A DNA stretch of 64,000 bases from a virus: positions 1-64,000 of the IMG/VR virus record IMGVR_UViG_3300045974_000041; one strand, 5' to 3'. A program made the translations under genes and the position numbers. Below are positions 7,382 to 14,980 of the stretch, in pieces; positions within the stretch are counted from its first letter, which is position 1; each line of letters begins with the position of its first letter. Below the pieces are notes generated by a model. That model ran no database searches. It saw only the letters and a program-made list of their open reading frames with translations, and was not told the origin of the DNA.

Positions 7382-7409
7382 AGCCCCTGACAATTTCTTG
7401 CCAAGGGCT
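7382..7409 (-). terminator. Intergenic hairpin, copy 2
   Basis: AGCCCCTGACA (7382-7392) pairs with TGCCAAGGGCT (7399-7409). The minus-strand hairpin is followed by UUUACC. It closely matches the hairpin at 5916-5943, including loop sequence, and sits between the 7856-7416 gene and phoH. Confidence 0.55.
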
Positions 7410-7415
7410 TTTAGG

Positions 7416-7856
7416 CTAGAGAGGTTTCAAAGGTAGAGGGAAGTAGCCAATACAGTCTTCATCACGCCAGTTGCCAATTAAGGCTTTGCCGTATTTAGTA
7501 TAGATTAGCATTGTTCCTTTTGGTGCAGGTTTATCAGGAGTGGGTTTAATAAATCTGTGTTCTAGGCTTATCCAACGCTCCCCATCCTTTGACAATTTAC
7601 CTGATGGTTGTTCATTGTCAACTATTAAATCTTGCTCAACACTAATGTTAAAATGGTTGTTAGAATAATCTGTTTCAGGCTTAGTTTCTACCTCTTTGTT
7701 TTTATTACCAAATATTCTGTCCCACCCATCTTTATAAGCATTTGATGTTGTAGGGGATGTACTAATTGAAGCACCTGTGATTTCATTTCTAGCTCCACCA
7801 AAACCAGAAGTTTTACGAGAAGTCTCGAATTGGTTTTCTAAAAATGTTCTAGCCAT
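7416..7856 (-). CDS. Hypothetical protein, 146 aa
   Basis: The N-terminal half is Ser, Thr and Asn rich and probably disordered. The C-terminal 60 residues hold a compact Trp and Pro-containing segment ending in Y-F-P-L-P-L-K-P-L. Overlaps the upstream gene by 8 bases. No family recognised. Confidence 0.6.
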   Translation of the reverse strand: MARTFLENQFETSRKTSGFGGARNEITGASISTSPTTSNAYKDGWDRIFGNKNKEVETKPETDYSNNHFNISVEQDLIVDNEQPSGKLSKDGERWISLEHRFIKPTPDKPAPKGTMLIYTKYGKALIGNWRDEDCIGYFPLPLKPL

Positions 7857-8052
7857 TTACAGATTCCTTTGGAGGGCGTCCTACTGGTTTCTTAGTTTCT
7901 TCCTCTTTCTCAATAGTGCAAGTAAAGCCGCCGCCAATTGTCATCATTGGAAGACCGTGAATATCTTCCGTGATACGCCAACCTTCCAGTACAAGCTGTT
8001 GTAGCTCCATACTGTAGTTGTAGATATTAGTTGCAAAGATTTGTCTCTTCAT
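7849..8052 (-). CDS. Small protein with AT-hook-like tail, 67 aa
   Basis: ATG 8052 overlaps the previous stop (ATGA) and has AGGAGC upstream; a longer frame from 8100 is less likely. The C-terminus has V-G-R-P-P-K, which resembles the minor-groove-binding AT-hook core. DNA binding is possible but one motif copy is weak evidence. Confidence 0.55.
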   Translation of the reverse strand: MKRQIFATNIYNYSMELQQLVLEGWRITEDIHGLPMMTIGGGFTCTIEKEEETKKPVGRPPKESVNG

Positions 8053-8288
8053 ACAGAAAGCTCCTGTGTTGTTGCAGCGTACAAACATTCTTCCATCCAT
8101 GTAGAAAGTTGCACTGTAATATACTTAGTGTCTTCAATACCTAAAACATCTCGTAAAAAGTTTTCAATTGTCATTGTTTTAAAAATCTGTTTGTAGTGGA
8201 AATAGTTAGTAGACCATTCTACAAAATCAGTTGAAATACTGAAAGCACAGTTCTTTAAATCTTCATTCACTGTCATGTGTATGTTCAT
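8049..8288 (-). CDS. Hypothetical protein, 79 aa
   Basis: I chose ATG 8288, with GAGG about 7 bases upstream; ATG 8276 is also possible. Balanced soluble sequence with several aromatic residues. Overlaps genes on both sides, so it is part of a tightly packed operon. Function unknown. Confidence 0.5.
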   Translation of the reverse strand: MNIHMTVNEDLKNCAFSISTDFVEWSTNYFHYKQIFKTMTIENFLRDVLGIEDTKYITVQLSTWMEECLYAATTQELSV

Positions 8289-8400
8289 AATCATCCTCAT
8301 ATTTATCGTCGTCAGAATAGTTTGCTACAAAATCATCAACATCAATATAGTCTGTACTATCGTCTGCTAGATTCCAACTATCAATTGTATTACTACTCAA
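8263..8400 (-). CDS. Very acidic small protein, 45 aa, TTG start
   Basis: AAAAGGAGACATAAAA precedes TTG 8400 at ideal spacing, whereas the ATG at 8448 has no site and lies deep inside the upstream gene. More than a third of residues are Asp or Glu. Such size and charge fit phage inhibitors or DNA mimics, but this is speculation. The choice of TTG is inferred from the ribosome binding site. Confidence 0.45.
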   Translation of the reverse strand: MSSNTIDSWNLADDSTDYIDVDDFVANYSDDDKYEDDYEHTHDSE

Positions 8401-8812
8401 TTTTATGTCTCCTTTTATGGGTTGCCATGTCTCTTTCAAACATTTCAACCCATTTTATTTTAAATAGATTCCTAGCCAATTCTTCAACACTTGGTTGCAA
8501 AAGGTCTAGTTCACGACTGTTAAAGAGTTTTGCACTACCTCTATCCCTATACAGTTTGTAGCCACCTCTATCTTTTTTATGTTTGAAATAAAATCTAAGT
8601 CCACTTTCTTCGTGTGATACAGACCAGAAAGCTATCTCAGAATTTTCATTCCACCAAGCTTTCCAGCCCTCAAAGTCTGACATACTTAGTATGATTAAGT
8701 CTATAGCATCTTCCACAACATCTACAAACTTCTCTTCTTTTTTGTAGACAAGTGTAGGAGGTGCTAGCTCTAAAGGAGAACCTTTTAAGGTGTTATTCCC
8801 AATCTTCGTCAT
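8393..8812 (-). CDS. Hypothetical protein, 139 aa
   Basis: AGGAAG lies 6 bases before ATG 8812. Mixed alpha-beta look with a Trp-rich stretch near residues 49-55 and a basic C-terminus. Overlaps the first operon gene by 20 bases. No motif recognised. Confidence 0.6.
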   Translation of the reverse strand: MTKIGNNTLKGSPLELAPPTLVYKKEEKFVDVVEDAIDLIILSMSDFEGWKAWWNENSEIAFWSVSHEESGLRFYFKHKKDRGGYKLYRDRGSAKLFNSRELDLLQPSVEELARNLFKIKWVEMFERDMATHKRRHKIE

Positions 8813-8954
8813 ACAGGGCTTCCTTGCGCTCTTTCATCTTTTTATCTTTTTCAAGATGTTTACGGCGCTCATCTGAGTGTGTCTTATGTCCAAGCTCAAC
8901 TAGATGTTGATTAAGGGCTTGGCGACGAGGAACAGCTGTGGTTGTTTCTTTCAT
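8793..8954 (-). CDS. Highly charged first operon gene, 53 aa
   Basis: ATG 8954 is the first start after the promoter at 8991-9019 and has AGGAT upstream. The protein is mainly Lys, Glu, Arg and His and probably a single helix. The longer frame from 9008 would include the -10 box. Function unknown. Confidence 0.55.
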   Translation of the reverse strand: MKETTTAVPRRQALNQHLVELGHKTHSDERRKHLEKDKKMKERKEALYDEDWE

Positions 8955-8990
8955 TTCTAATCCTATGTGGACAGTTGTTAAGGAGATTTG

Positions 8991-9019
8991 ATGATAGGAC
9001 AATATCAATCGTATGTCAA
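8991..9019 (-). promoter_or_regulatory. Sigma70-like promoter for the 8954-5129 operon
   Basis: On the minus strand TTGACA (9019-9014) and TATCAT (8996-8991) are spaced by 17 bases. It diverges from the rightward promoter at 9028-9055, so the two compete in one short control region that may switch between early and late programmes. Confidence 0.75.
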
Positions 9020-9027
9020 CACATTGT

Positions 9028-9055
9028 TTGACAAACGGGAGATGTGTATTAGTAT
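9028..9055 (+). promoter_or_regulatory. Rightward promoter at the start of the late region
   Basis: TTGACA at 9028-9033 is followed after 16 bases by TAGTAT (9050-9055); TATAAG at 9053-9058 is an alternative -10 box. First gene starts at 9077 behind AGGAGGG. Confidence 0.6.
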
Positions 9056-9076
9056 AAGAGCTTCTAGGAGGGTATT

Positions 9077-9547
9077 ATGACACAAGCTATTGATAGTATA
9101 GAAGATATTTATGACGAGAATGAGCCAGAAAGTAGTGGCGGGGAGATGAAACCTGCTACTGAATTGAGCTTTATTCGCACAGAACAACATGACTTAGCAT
9201 TTCTATATAAAGGGTTGAAGGCTAACAGCCAAAAAGCTATTCGCAGATTGGTGTTAGGTATGGAAAGCGAGAATGAGAGGTTAGCAATTGATTGTGCTAA
9301 GACTCTACTGTCTTTCCAAATGGAAGTTAGTAAAGAAATCAATGCAGATATTATGCAACGAATGATACAGGAAGTAAAGAACAAAGGTGCTAATCGGGTA
9401 ATGAAGGACATTATGGATTATGACTACGAGGATGAAAGCTTAACACCTGAAGAAGTTGAGCAGGTTGAAAAGAAGAAAGCTAAAAGAGTTAGGTCTAATG
9501 CTCCCATTATTAATTTCTCAAAAGTAGGAAAGGTGGAAGCATTATGA
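9077..9547 (+). CDS. Candidate small terminase subunit, 156 aa
   Basis: Strong AGGAGG site before ATG 9077. Residues 1-30 are acidic. The middle (about 35-105) is helical, with a K-A-N-S-Q-K-A-I-R-R stretch and a helix rich in Lys and Glu. The C-terminus is acidic then basic. Size, helical nature and position as the first rightward gene upstream of the large terminase suit the DNA-recognition subunit, but no diagnostic motif is seen, and a separate gene and tRNAs lie between. Confidence 0.5.
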   Translation: MTQAIDSIEDIYDENEPESSGGEMKPATELSFIRTEQHDLAFLYKGLKANSQKAIRRLVLGMESENERLAIDCAKTLLSFQMEVSKEINADIMQRMIQEVKNKGANRVMKDIMDYDYEDESLTPEEVEQVEKKKAKRVRSNAPIINFSKVGKVEAL

Positions 9548-10068
9548 TGTATATAGTATGGTTTTTCAAGGCTTTAATAGACCTATCATTAGTGGTTATT
9601 AATCTTCCATTGGCACCATTGGTTGCTACCCTATCTGATAAAGATGGCAATCTTCCTAAGTGGCTAAAATGGATGCAAACCAATGATAACACATTATTTG
9701 GCGATGATGGTTGGAAGAACTATCATTTTATAAATGGTAGCAATACATCTTGGTGGGCGCGTACTAATTGGATGTGGAGAAATCCTATGGGGAGTTTCGC
9801 ATACGATGTTATGGGCGTTATTCCAGAAGGGTGGCTCACTGTAGTAGGTAATGACAAGGTTGGTAATAGACCTCTGGTAGAAGGTAGTTGCTTTGCTAAG
9901 TGTGCTAACGCTTGGATGGTCTATTATGTTAAAAAGGTGAGTGATACAAAATGTATCCGAATCTACCTTGGATATAAACTTATGACCAATATCCATGAAC
10001 ATACAAATGAACGTGCAATGCTGGTATATTCCGTTAATCCTTTTATGGGTTGGAGTGATAAGGCTTGA
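9544..10068 (+). CDS. Hypothetical protein with N-terminal hydrophobic segment, 174 aa
   Basis: Overlaps the previous stop (ATGATG). Residues 2-28 are hydrophobic and could be a membrane anchor or signal. The body is rich in Trp, Gly and Asn (near 55-90), then has Cys and Tyr residues. I recall similar proteins of unknown role next to terminase genes in other tailed phages, but assign no function. Confidence 0.6.
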   Translation: MMYIVWFFKALIDLSLVVINLPLAPLVATLSDKDGNLPKWLKWMQTNDNTLFGDDGWKNYHFINGSNTSWWARTNWMWRNPMGSFAYDVMGVIPEGWLTVVGNDKVGNRPLVEGSCFAKCANAWMVYYVKKVSDTKCIRIYLGYKLMTNIHEHTNERAMLVYSVNPFMGWSDKA

Positions 10069-10093
10069 CAAAGATAGTGGAATGCTTTAATAT
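10065..10093 (+). promoter_or_regulatory. Promoter for the tRNA cluster
   Basis: TTGACA (10065-10070), 17 bases, TAATAT (10088-10093). The predicted start falls directly at the first tRNA (10106), so tRNAs and possibly terL are transcribed from here. Confidence 0.75.
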
Positions 10094-10105
10094 GGCTTTA
10101 TTAGC

Positions 10106-10181
10106 GCTGTAGTAGCTCAGTTGGTAGAGCATCGCACTTGTAATGCGGTGGTCGAGGGTTCGAGTCCTTCCTACAGCACCA
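10106..10181 (+). tRNA. tRNA-Thr(UGU)
   Basis: Acceptor GCTGTAG/CTACAGC, D-arm GCTC...GAGC, anticodon loop with TGT, T-loop TTCGAGT and an encoded CCA all fit the standard cloverleaf. Confidence 0.93.
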
Positions 10182-10183
10182 TA

Positions 10184-10270
10184 GGGGAGGTAGACCGTTA
10201 AATAGGCGGGACAGACTGTAAATCTGTTGTTATTGCAACCCACTAGGAGCATTACCTAGACACCCCACCA
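10184..10270 (+). tRNA. tRNA-Tyr-like gene (GUA) with aberrant T-loop
   Basis: The anticodon arm ACAGA-CTGTAAA-TCTGT is perfect and gives GUA. A long variable arm (TTG/CAA) fits tRNA-Tyr, and CCA is encoded. However the T-arm CTAGG-AGCATTA-CCTAG lacks the universal TTC in the loop, and the acceptor pairs only four GC pairs firmly (GGGG/CCCC). It may be a decaying or unconventional tRNA. Confidence 0.55.
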
Positions 10271-10321
10271 GACTTTAACAAAGCCTTCAAAGCTTCCTGA
10301 TAGCTCAAACCTGAAGGTTAT

Positions 10322-10407
10322 AGAGGGTAGCGCAGCGGCTGCAAAGGAGTTTTGAAAGCTCTGCCATCTAGGAATAGGTGATTGTTCGACTCAATTACTC
10401 TCTGCCA
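10322..10407 (+). tRNA. tRNA-Ser(UGA)
   Basis: Acceptor AGAGGGT/ACTCTCT pairs fully, with discriminator G and CCA. Anticodon loop TTTGAAA gives UGA, the variable arm is long as expected for Ser, and the T-loop is TTCGACT. Confidence 0.88.
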
Positions 10408-10409
10408 AT

Positions 10410-10485
10410 CTATCTGTAGGCTAGTAGGTAAGTCGTCTGGTTTGGAGCCAGAAGATCGCAGGTTCGACCCCTGCCGGATAGACCA
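10410..10485 (+). tRNA. tRNA-Pro(UGG)
   Basis: Acceptor CTATCTG/CGGATAG, anticodon arm TCTGG-TTTGGAG-CCAGA giving UGG, T-arm GCAGG-TTCGACC-CCTGC and CCA are all present. Confidence 0.92.
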
Positions 10486-10486
10486 T

Positions 10487-10564
10487 GTTCTCATCGTATA
10501 ATGGTTAATACAGTCCCCCTTTCAAGGGATAAACAGAGGGTTCAATTCCCCCTTGAGAACTCCA
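10487..10564 (+). tRNA. tRNA-Glu-like (UUC) with 8-nt anticodon loop
   Basis: Acceptor GTTCTCA/TGAGAAC is perfect and CCA is encoded. The D-arm is GTAT...ATAC. The anticodon stem GTCCC/GGGAT encloses eight bases, CCTTTCAA, instead of seven. The T-stem is six pairs with one mismatch. UUC (Glu) is the natural reading. An extra loop base recalls +1 frameshift suppressor tRNAs, but a base-calling error in a C5 run would give the same picture. Confidence 0.7.
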
Positions 10565-10800
10565 ATTTAAAAACCTCTGACGCTTATTAGCATTTTAATA
10601 GCGCACCACAGAGGTTACTATTACAGCTCTTACACAATATTGTTTATTGGCGCTAAGGGTTATTTACACTAGCCTGCAAAGGCTATAACAGAGTACCTGA
10701 AAAGGGCTTGTGGAGAAGGCGAATCATTGCCAGCGTAAGCTGCCTATTGGATTCGAGAGTGATGGAACAGGCAGGGTGGTTGCCATTGCACAATTTAGAT
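10565..10800 (+). other. Intergenic hairpins between tRNAs and terL
   Basis: AACCTCTG (10572) pairs with CAGAGGTT (10609) around an inner TATTA/TAATA stem directly after the last tRNA. Further on, CTGCCT (about 10739) and AGGCAG (about 10770) can pair. No reading frame is convincing. The hairpins may process the tRNA transcript or be part of a small RNA ending at the terminator at 10801. Confidence 0.45.
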
Positions 10801-10844
10801 GCCCTGATAAGTGAGTGTAACAGCTTGCATATCAGGGCTTTTTG
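10801..10844 (+). terminator. Rho-independent terminator after the tRNA cluster
   Basis: GCCCTGATA (10801-10809) pairs perfectly with TATCAGGGC (10830-10838), then TTTTTG. It separates tRNA transcription from terL, which starts at 10868. Confidence 0.85.
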
Positions 10845-10867
10845 TTATCTACCGAAAAGGAGAATAT

Positions 10868-13336
10868 ATGGGTAGACCTCGTAAGGAGCCAAGGCCGAGG
10901 TTCGAGCCTGCTTCTGAAACGCAGTTGAAATTTTTGCAATGTCAAAGTAAATTTATTATTTATGGTGGCGGTTGAAAGTCCAGTGCTCCACCTTAAACAC
11001 TCTTCTAATTGCTGGAATAGCTTGTTAGCAAGCCAATCAGCAGCGAAGCCTTTAATTAGGAACGTTCAACGACTAGAGCAGAAGCTCGTAGTGCTAAGTG
11101 GCACGAAACGGAGAGGGGCTTGGTAGCCTAAGATATAGTCTGATCTGCATAGTGATATGCAGCTGTGGATAATTCCACGGGGGTAGATTAACGACCTACC
11201 TTGAACAAGCCACAAAGGCTGGCAGTGGCAAGTCCCACTTAGCACTAATGTCAGTGCTACAGTATATCACAGACCCTAACTTTAGGGGAGTGTTTATTCG
11301 ACAAACTAACACACAATTAACACAAGCTGGTGGTTTGTTTCCAGAGGCTTGTGATATGTACAAATACTTTGGTGCTAAAAGTAAGCAAATGCCTGTACCA
11401 ACTATCACGTTCCCTTCAGGAGCACAAGTACAATTTAAAGTGTGTGCAGACCCTAGAGATACAAAGAACTTTGACGGTGGTCAATACAGTTTGGTAGTAT
11501 TCGACGAAGCTCAATGGCATTCACAGGCTGAAATTAGCTATTTGGAATCTCGTATTCGTTCAAAAGCCAAAGCACCTCATAGAATGATTTGTACTTGCAA
11601 CCCTTTGCGTGATAGTTTTTTGTATAAGTTTGTAGAATGGTATCTAGACCCTGAGACGGGGATTCCAAAACCAGAACTTTCTGGTACTGAACGTTGGTAT
11701 GCTCAGTATAACGGAGAATATGTATTTGGTGCAACAGCTGAAGAGTTGATAGAAAAATATGGAGATAGGGCAAAACCTCAGACATATACATTTATTGCTG
11801 CTACGATTTATGATAATCCTATATTAATTCGTAACGTACCAGAATATTTAACACGTCTTGAGAACTTGAAACGTACTGAAAGGGAACGTCTACTATTAGG
11901 TAGTTGGCATGCTAGAGAAGAAGCCGCAGGCTATTTTAAACGTGATTGGGTAGAAGTGGTTGACCATCCACCTATTAACCCTGTATCAGTTGTTCGCAGT
12001 TGGGACTTGGCTGCAACACTTGCCACAGAATCAAATCGTGACCCTGACTACACTGCAACAGTTAAAATGTCTCGTGACAAATATGGAACATATTATATTG
12101 AGCATGCAGATAGATTCCGAAAACTTACAGATGGCGTACTAAAGGAAATCGTAAGAGTTGCAAAGGAAGATGGCATTGAAAACCTCACAGCCATTACAAT
12201 CCCTCGTGACGGCGGGGCTGGTGGTAAAACTGCCAATTCTTTCTACACTAGAGTATTGGCAGAACAGGGTGTACCAGTTAGAAGTGTTGTTATGTCTGGT
12301 CACTCTGGTAAAGTACAACGCTTTTTACCATTCTCTTCATTATGTGAAAGTGGTAATGTTAAAGTGGTAAGAGGTGAATGGAATGAAGCTTTCTTTAATG
12401 AATTAGAGAGTTTCGACGGTGGCAGAAAAGGTCATGACGATTAAAATTGGTCGTCAATAAACCTATTGAATTCAAGGAATCTCTTCGATAGAATTATCCT
12501 AGACAATCTTGAGCGAAGCCCTTATAATATAAGGGAACGTGCAACGACTAGAGCGAAAGCTCGTAGTGTCAAGTGACACGAAGCGGTAGGCTCTCTCAAA
12601 GCCTTGAGAGAGATGATATAGTCTGATCTGCATAGTGATATGCAGCATTTACTAAAAATAAAGGAATCTTTATGAAAGTCTCAGAAGTTTACACAAACAA
12701 TGCAGGACAGCAGTTTGAAATTGTAGCCATAGTTGGTAAAAAAGCTTTGGTAAGATTTTTAGAAACATCTTCCACTAGGTTAGCTTATAGGGAAAATATC
12801 ACTGCTGGAAAAGTTAAAGACCTCTATTCCAAATCCACTAATGGGGTTGGGTACTTAGGAGAATTTGAGAAAAATCAGTATTGGAAGCAGGCTATGCAGT
12901 TGTGGCGCAATATGATGAAGCGCTGCTACACCGATGACCCTAAAGGGTATAAATACAAAGGTACAACTGTAGATGCTCATTGGCATTGTTTTGCTAATTT
13001 CCATAGAGATTTACCAAAACTGAAAAACTTTTCAAACTGGCTAGCCTTCTACGAAGGTAAGTCAAAAGTTCAATATAACCTTGATAAAGATTTGCAAGTA
13101 GGTAGTAACAATATCTACAGTCCAAATACTTGCGGGTTTGAACTTGAGAGTGTAAACAAGGCCGCTGGCAAAGGCGGCAAGAGACTGGTAGATGGGTCTT
13201 GGGTAACGTCCAAGGCTTAACATAAATGTATGTCGATTGTTGCTCTGATGCTTTTAACACCCTATCAAAACAACTACAAATCCCGACCTTTTCAATACCA
13301 ACATTAGCACAAGCCTCTGTAATTCCACGCCTGTAG
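10868..13336 (+). CDS. terL: Large terminase subunit, three exons, 478 aa
   Basis: Exons 10868-10972, 11218-12441 and 13229-13336 join in frame. Together they encode an ATPase-nuclease that pumps DNA into the prohead. The spliced Walker A is G-G-G-A-G-S-G-K-S (residues 33-41), Walker B V-V-F-D-E-A is near residue 127, and the RNase H-like nuclease begins at S-W-D-L near 297 and ends with the H-D-D-Y-V-D motif at 441-446. Exon 1 is split from exon 2 inside Walker A, and exon 2 from exon 3 directly after the nuclease Asp codons. AAAAGGAG precedes ATG 10868. Without splicing only a fragment would be made. Confidence 0.93.
10973..11217 (+). ncRNA. Group I intron 1, in terL Walker A
   Basis: The exon ends in T and the intron ends in G, as group I introns do. 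The core words CAACGACTAGAG (near 11070) and GATATAGTCTGATC (11132) are present, with complementary GACTA/TAGTC. Removal restores the P-loop frame exactly. 245 bases, no internal gene, so mobility would depend on an enzyme in trans. Confidence 0.88.
12442..13228 (+). ncRNA. Group I intron 2, in terL nuclease motif
   Basis: The exon end GACGAT (12436-12441) pairs with the internal guide GTCGTC (12450-12455), placing the required U-G wobble at the splice site. The core words GTGCAACGACTA and GATATAGTCTGATC follow, and the last base is G. It carries a 182-residue homing-endonuclease-like gene near its 3' end. Confidence 0.9.
12672..13220 (+). CDS. Intron-encoded homing endonuclease-like protein, 182 aa
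   Basis: AAAGGAATCTTT precedes ATG 12672 within intron 2. Residues near 78-105 (L-W-R-N-M-M-K-R-C-Y ... W-H-C-F-A-N-F) and near 140-158 (L-D-K-D-L ... N-x-Y-S-P-x-T-C-G-F) match the pattern of HNH/AP2-like phage endonucleases that I know as free-standing or intron-borne. Its role would be cutting intronless alleles to spread intron 2. The gene ends only 8 bases before the 3' splice site. The nuclease class is inferred; catalytic residues are not proven. Confidence 0.75.
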   Translation: MKVSEVYTNNAGQQFEIVAIVGKKALVRFLETSSTRLAYRENITAGKVKDLYSKSTNGVGYLGEFEKNQYWKQAMQLWRNMMKRCYTDDPKGYKYKGTTVDAHWHCFANFHRDLPKLKNFSNWLAFYEGKSKVQYNLDKDLQVGSNNIYSPNTCGFELESVNKAAGKGGKRLVDGSWVTSKA

Positions 13337-13340
13337 TAAT

Positions 13341-13390
13341 AGTGATATGTACGTAATACCCTCCCCTTATTACTTACATATCACTTTATT
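13341..13390 (+). terminator. Terminator after terL
   Basis: AGTGATATGTACGTAATA (13341-13358) pairs with 13368-13385 over about 18 positions with one mismatch, followed by TTATT. It isolates the packaging gene from the head operon. Confidence 0.75.
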
Positions 13391-13398
13391 CTCATCTA

Positions 13399-13426
13399 TT
13401 GACAAAAAAGAATGTCATGTTATCCT
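13399..13426 (+). promoter_or_regulatory. Promoter of the head gene operon
   Basis: TTGACA at 13399-13404 and TATCCT at 13421-13426 with 16-base spacing, 40 bases before the portal gene and just after a terminator. Confidence 0.7.
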
Positions 13427-13467
13427 CGCCTTATTCGCGTTGAGACAATTATTAAAGGAGCCTACTA

Positions 13468-14967
13468 ATGGCAGAAGAATCTACTGCCTACAGGGCTGTT
13501 GATAAGGACACATCACTTCCTAGACTCAAACTTGGTGAAGTAGGCTTTACAGGACTAAGAGTTAGAAACAAGCAGATTATTGAAGAAACTAATCGTATCT
13601 TTCAATTTCCGCAATTCTGTAACCTAGTCCATGAGATGCGTCTTAGTCCACCTGTTGCAACAGCACTAAACGCTTACAAGAATACAATGAATCGCTCTGA
13701 GGTTGACGTAGTAGTTGATGCAGACGCAGATGACATATTAAAAGAACGTGCAGAATTTATCAAAGAGTGTTTGCACGACATGCAAGATAGTTGGCAATCA
13801 ACTATGAGTAGCTTTACACCATATCTGGAATACGGTTTTGGTGTACATGAAATTGTGCTGCGTCGCAGACTGAAACGGAATGGTAGTAAATACAACGATG
13901 GTCTTGTAGGGCTTGCAAAGATAGCTCCAAGGCATCAGGACACAATAGTTGGATGGGTATTCGATGAGAGTGGCAACAACTTACTAGGTGTCCAGCAATC
14001 GCTTAAATCCCTACAAAATCCTGCAAGGTACTTAAACCGAACTGATGAGAATGGTAGAATCACTATTCCTCGTGACAAGTTTATCCTAATAACAGCAGAC
14101 GCTACAAAGAACAATCCTGAAGGTAATTCAATCCTAAAGCCTATCTACTTGGCCTATAAACATTTATCACTGTTGCAAGATCAACAACTGCTAGGTGTTG
14201 CTAAAGATATTCAAGGTATTCTAAAGATTGCAATTCCTCCACGCTACCTATCACCTGATGCAGATTCTGGTGAAAAAGCTGTAGCAGATAGTTTTAAGAC
14301 AATTATTGATAATTACAATAACGGTACACAAGCAGGTTTGCTAGTACCTCAAATGCTAGACCCTGAAACTAAGCAACCATTGTTTAGTTATGACCTCTTA
14401 GAGAGTAAGGGTGTTGCTAAGTTTGATATTGAAAAGATTATTAATAGATTGCAGCAAGATATTTTAACAGCTTTAAGTTGTGATGCAATTAAGATGGATG
14501 CTGCCAAGGCCGGTAGTTTTAGCTTACAAGATGGCACCACAAACATGTTCACACTAGCTATAGCTCACCGTCTTAGTGAAATTGCAGACGCACTTAATAC
14601 ACAATTGGTTAGAACACTTTTTGAAATGAATGGCTGGGATACATCCAGTTTGCCACGCATTGTATTCAAAGATATTTCTAGCGCTTCTCGTGATGAGTTT
14701 AGTAGTTTTGTTCAACGTGTATTCTCAGTTGGTGGCATTGAAATTGACAGAGATGTTATGAACAAGATTAGAGAAGTTGGTGGATTCCCACTAAAAGATG
14801 ATGATGCTCCAATTGACTACGACAACCTTTCTACTACATTAGCAGGTAAATCTTCTAGTGCTGCTGAAGGGCTTCAGGTAGGTGTTGGTAACGTGAACGG
14901 TGGGACTTCAACGTCTACAGTTAGTAGCGGTGACACCACAGTAACTAATACAGAGAATAAACCATAA
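13468..14967 (+). CDS. Portal protein, DUF935/Mu gp29-like, 499 aa
   Basis: Length and order (after terminase, before protease, scaffold and capsid) fit a portal. The sequence has portal-like features: an N-terminal R-L-S-P-P-V-A-T-A-L segment, a central region on W-V-F-D-E-S-G-N, and R-Y-L and Y-L-A-Y-K-H-L-S-L-L typical of the DUF935 family. The dodecamer would form the DNA gate at the head vertex. The last 45 residues are Ser/Thr/Gly-rich and likely disordered. AAAGGAG precedes ATG 13468. Confidence 0.85.
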   Translation: MAEESTAYRAVDKDTSLPRLKLGEVGFTGLRVRNKQIIEETNRIFQFPQFCNLVHEMRLSPPVATALNAYKNTMNRSEVDVVVDADADDILKERAEFIKECLHDMQDSWQSTMSSFTPYLEYGFGVHEIVLRRRLKRNGSKYNDGLVGLAKIAPRHQDTIVGWVFDESGNNLLGVQQSLKSLQNPARYLNRTDENGRITIPRDKFILITADATKNNPEGNSILKPIYLAYKHLSLLQDQQLLGVAKDIQGILKIAIPPRYLSPDADSGEKAVADSFKTIIDNYNNGTQAGLLVPQMLDPETKQPLFSYDLLESKGVAKFDIEKIINRLQQDILTALSCDAIKMDAAKAGSFSLQDGTTNMFTLAIAHRLSEIADALNTQLVRTLFEMNGWDTSSLPRIVFKDISSASRDEFSSFVQRVFSVGGIEIDRDVMNKIREVGGFPLKDDDAPIDYDNLSTTLAGKSSSAAEGLQVGVGNVNGGTSTSTVSSGDTTVTNTENKP

Positions 14968-14980
14968 TAGGAGCCTTTTA

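Noticed and set aside
7360-7404. Longer PhoH start at 7404
   Set aside because: It would translate the intergenic hairpin; CAGGAG fits ATG 7359.
11248-12444. Terminase as a truncated gene starting at ATG 11248
   Set aside because: This frame lacks Walker A and the nuclease end; joining exons across two group I introns restores a full protein.
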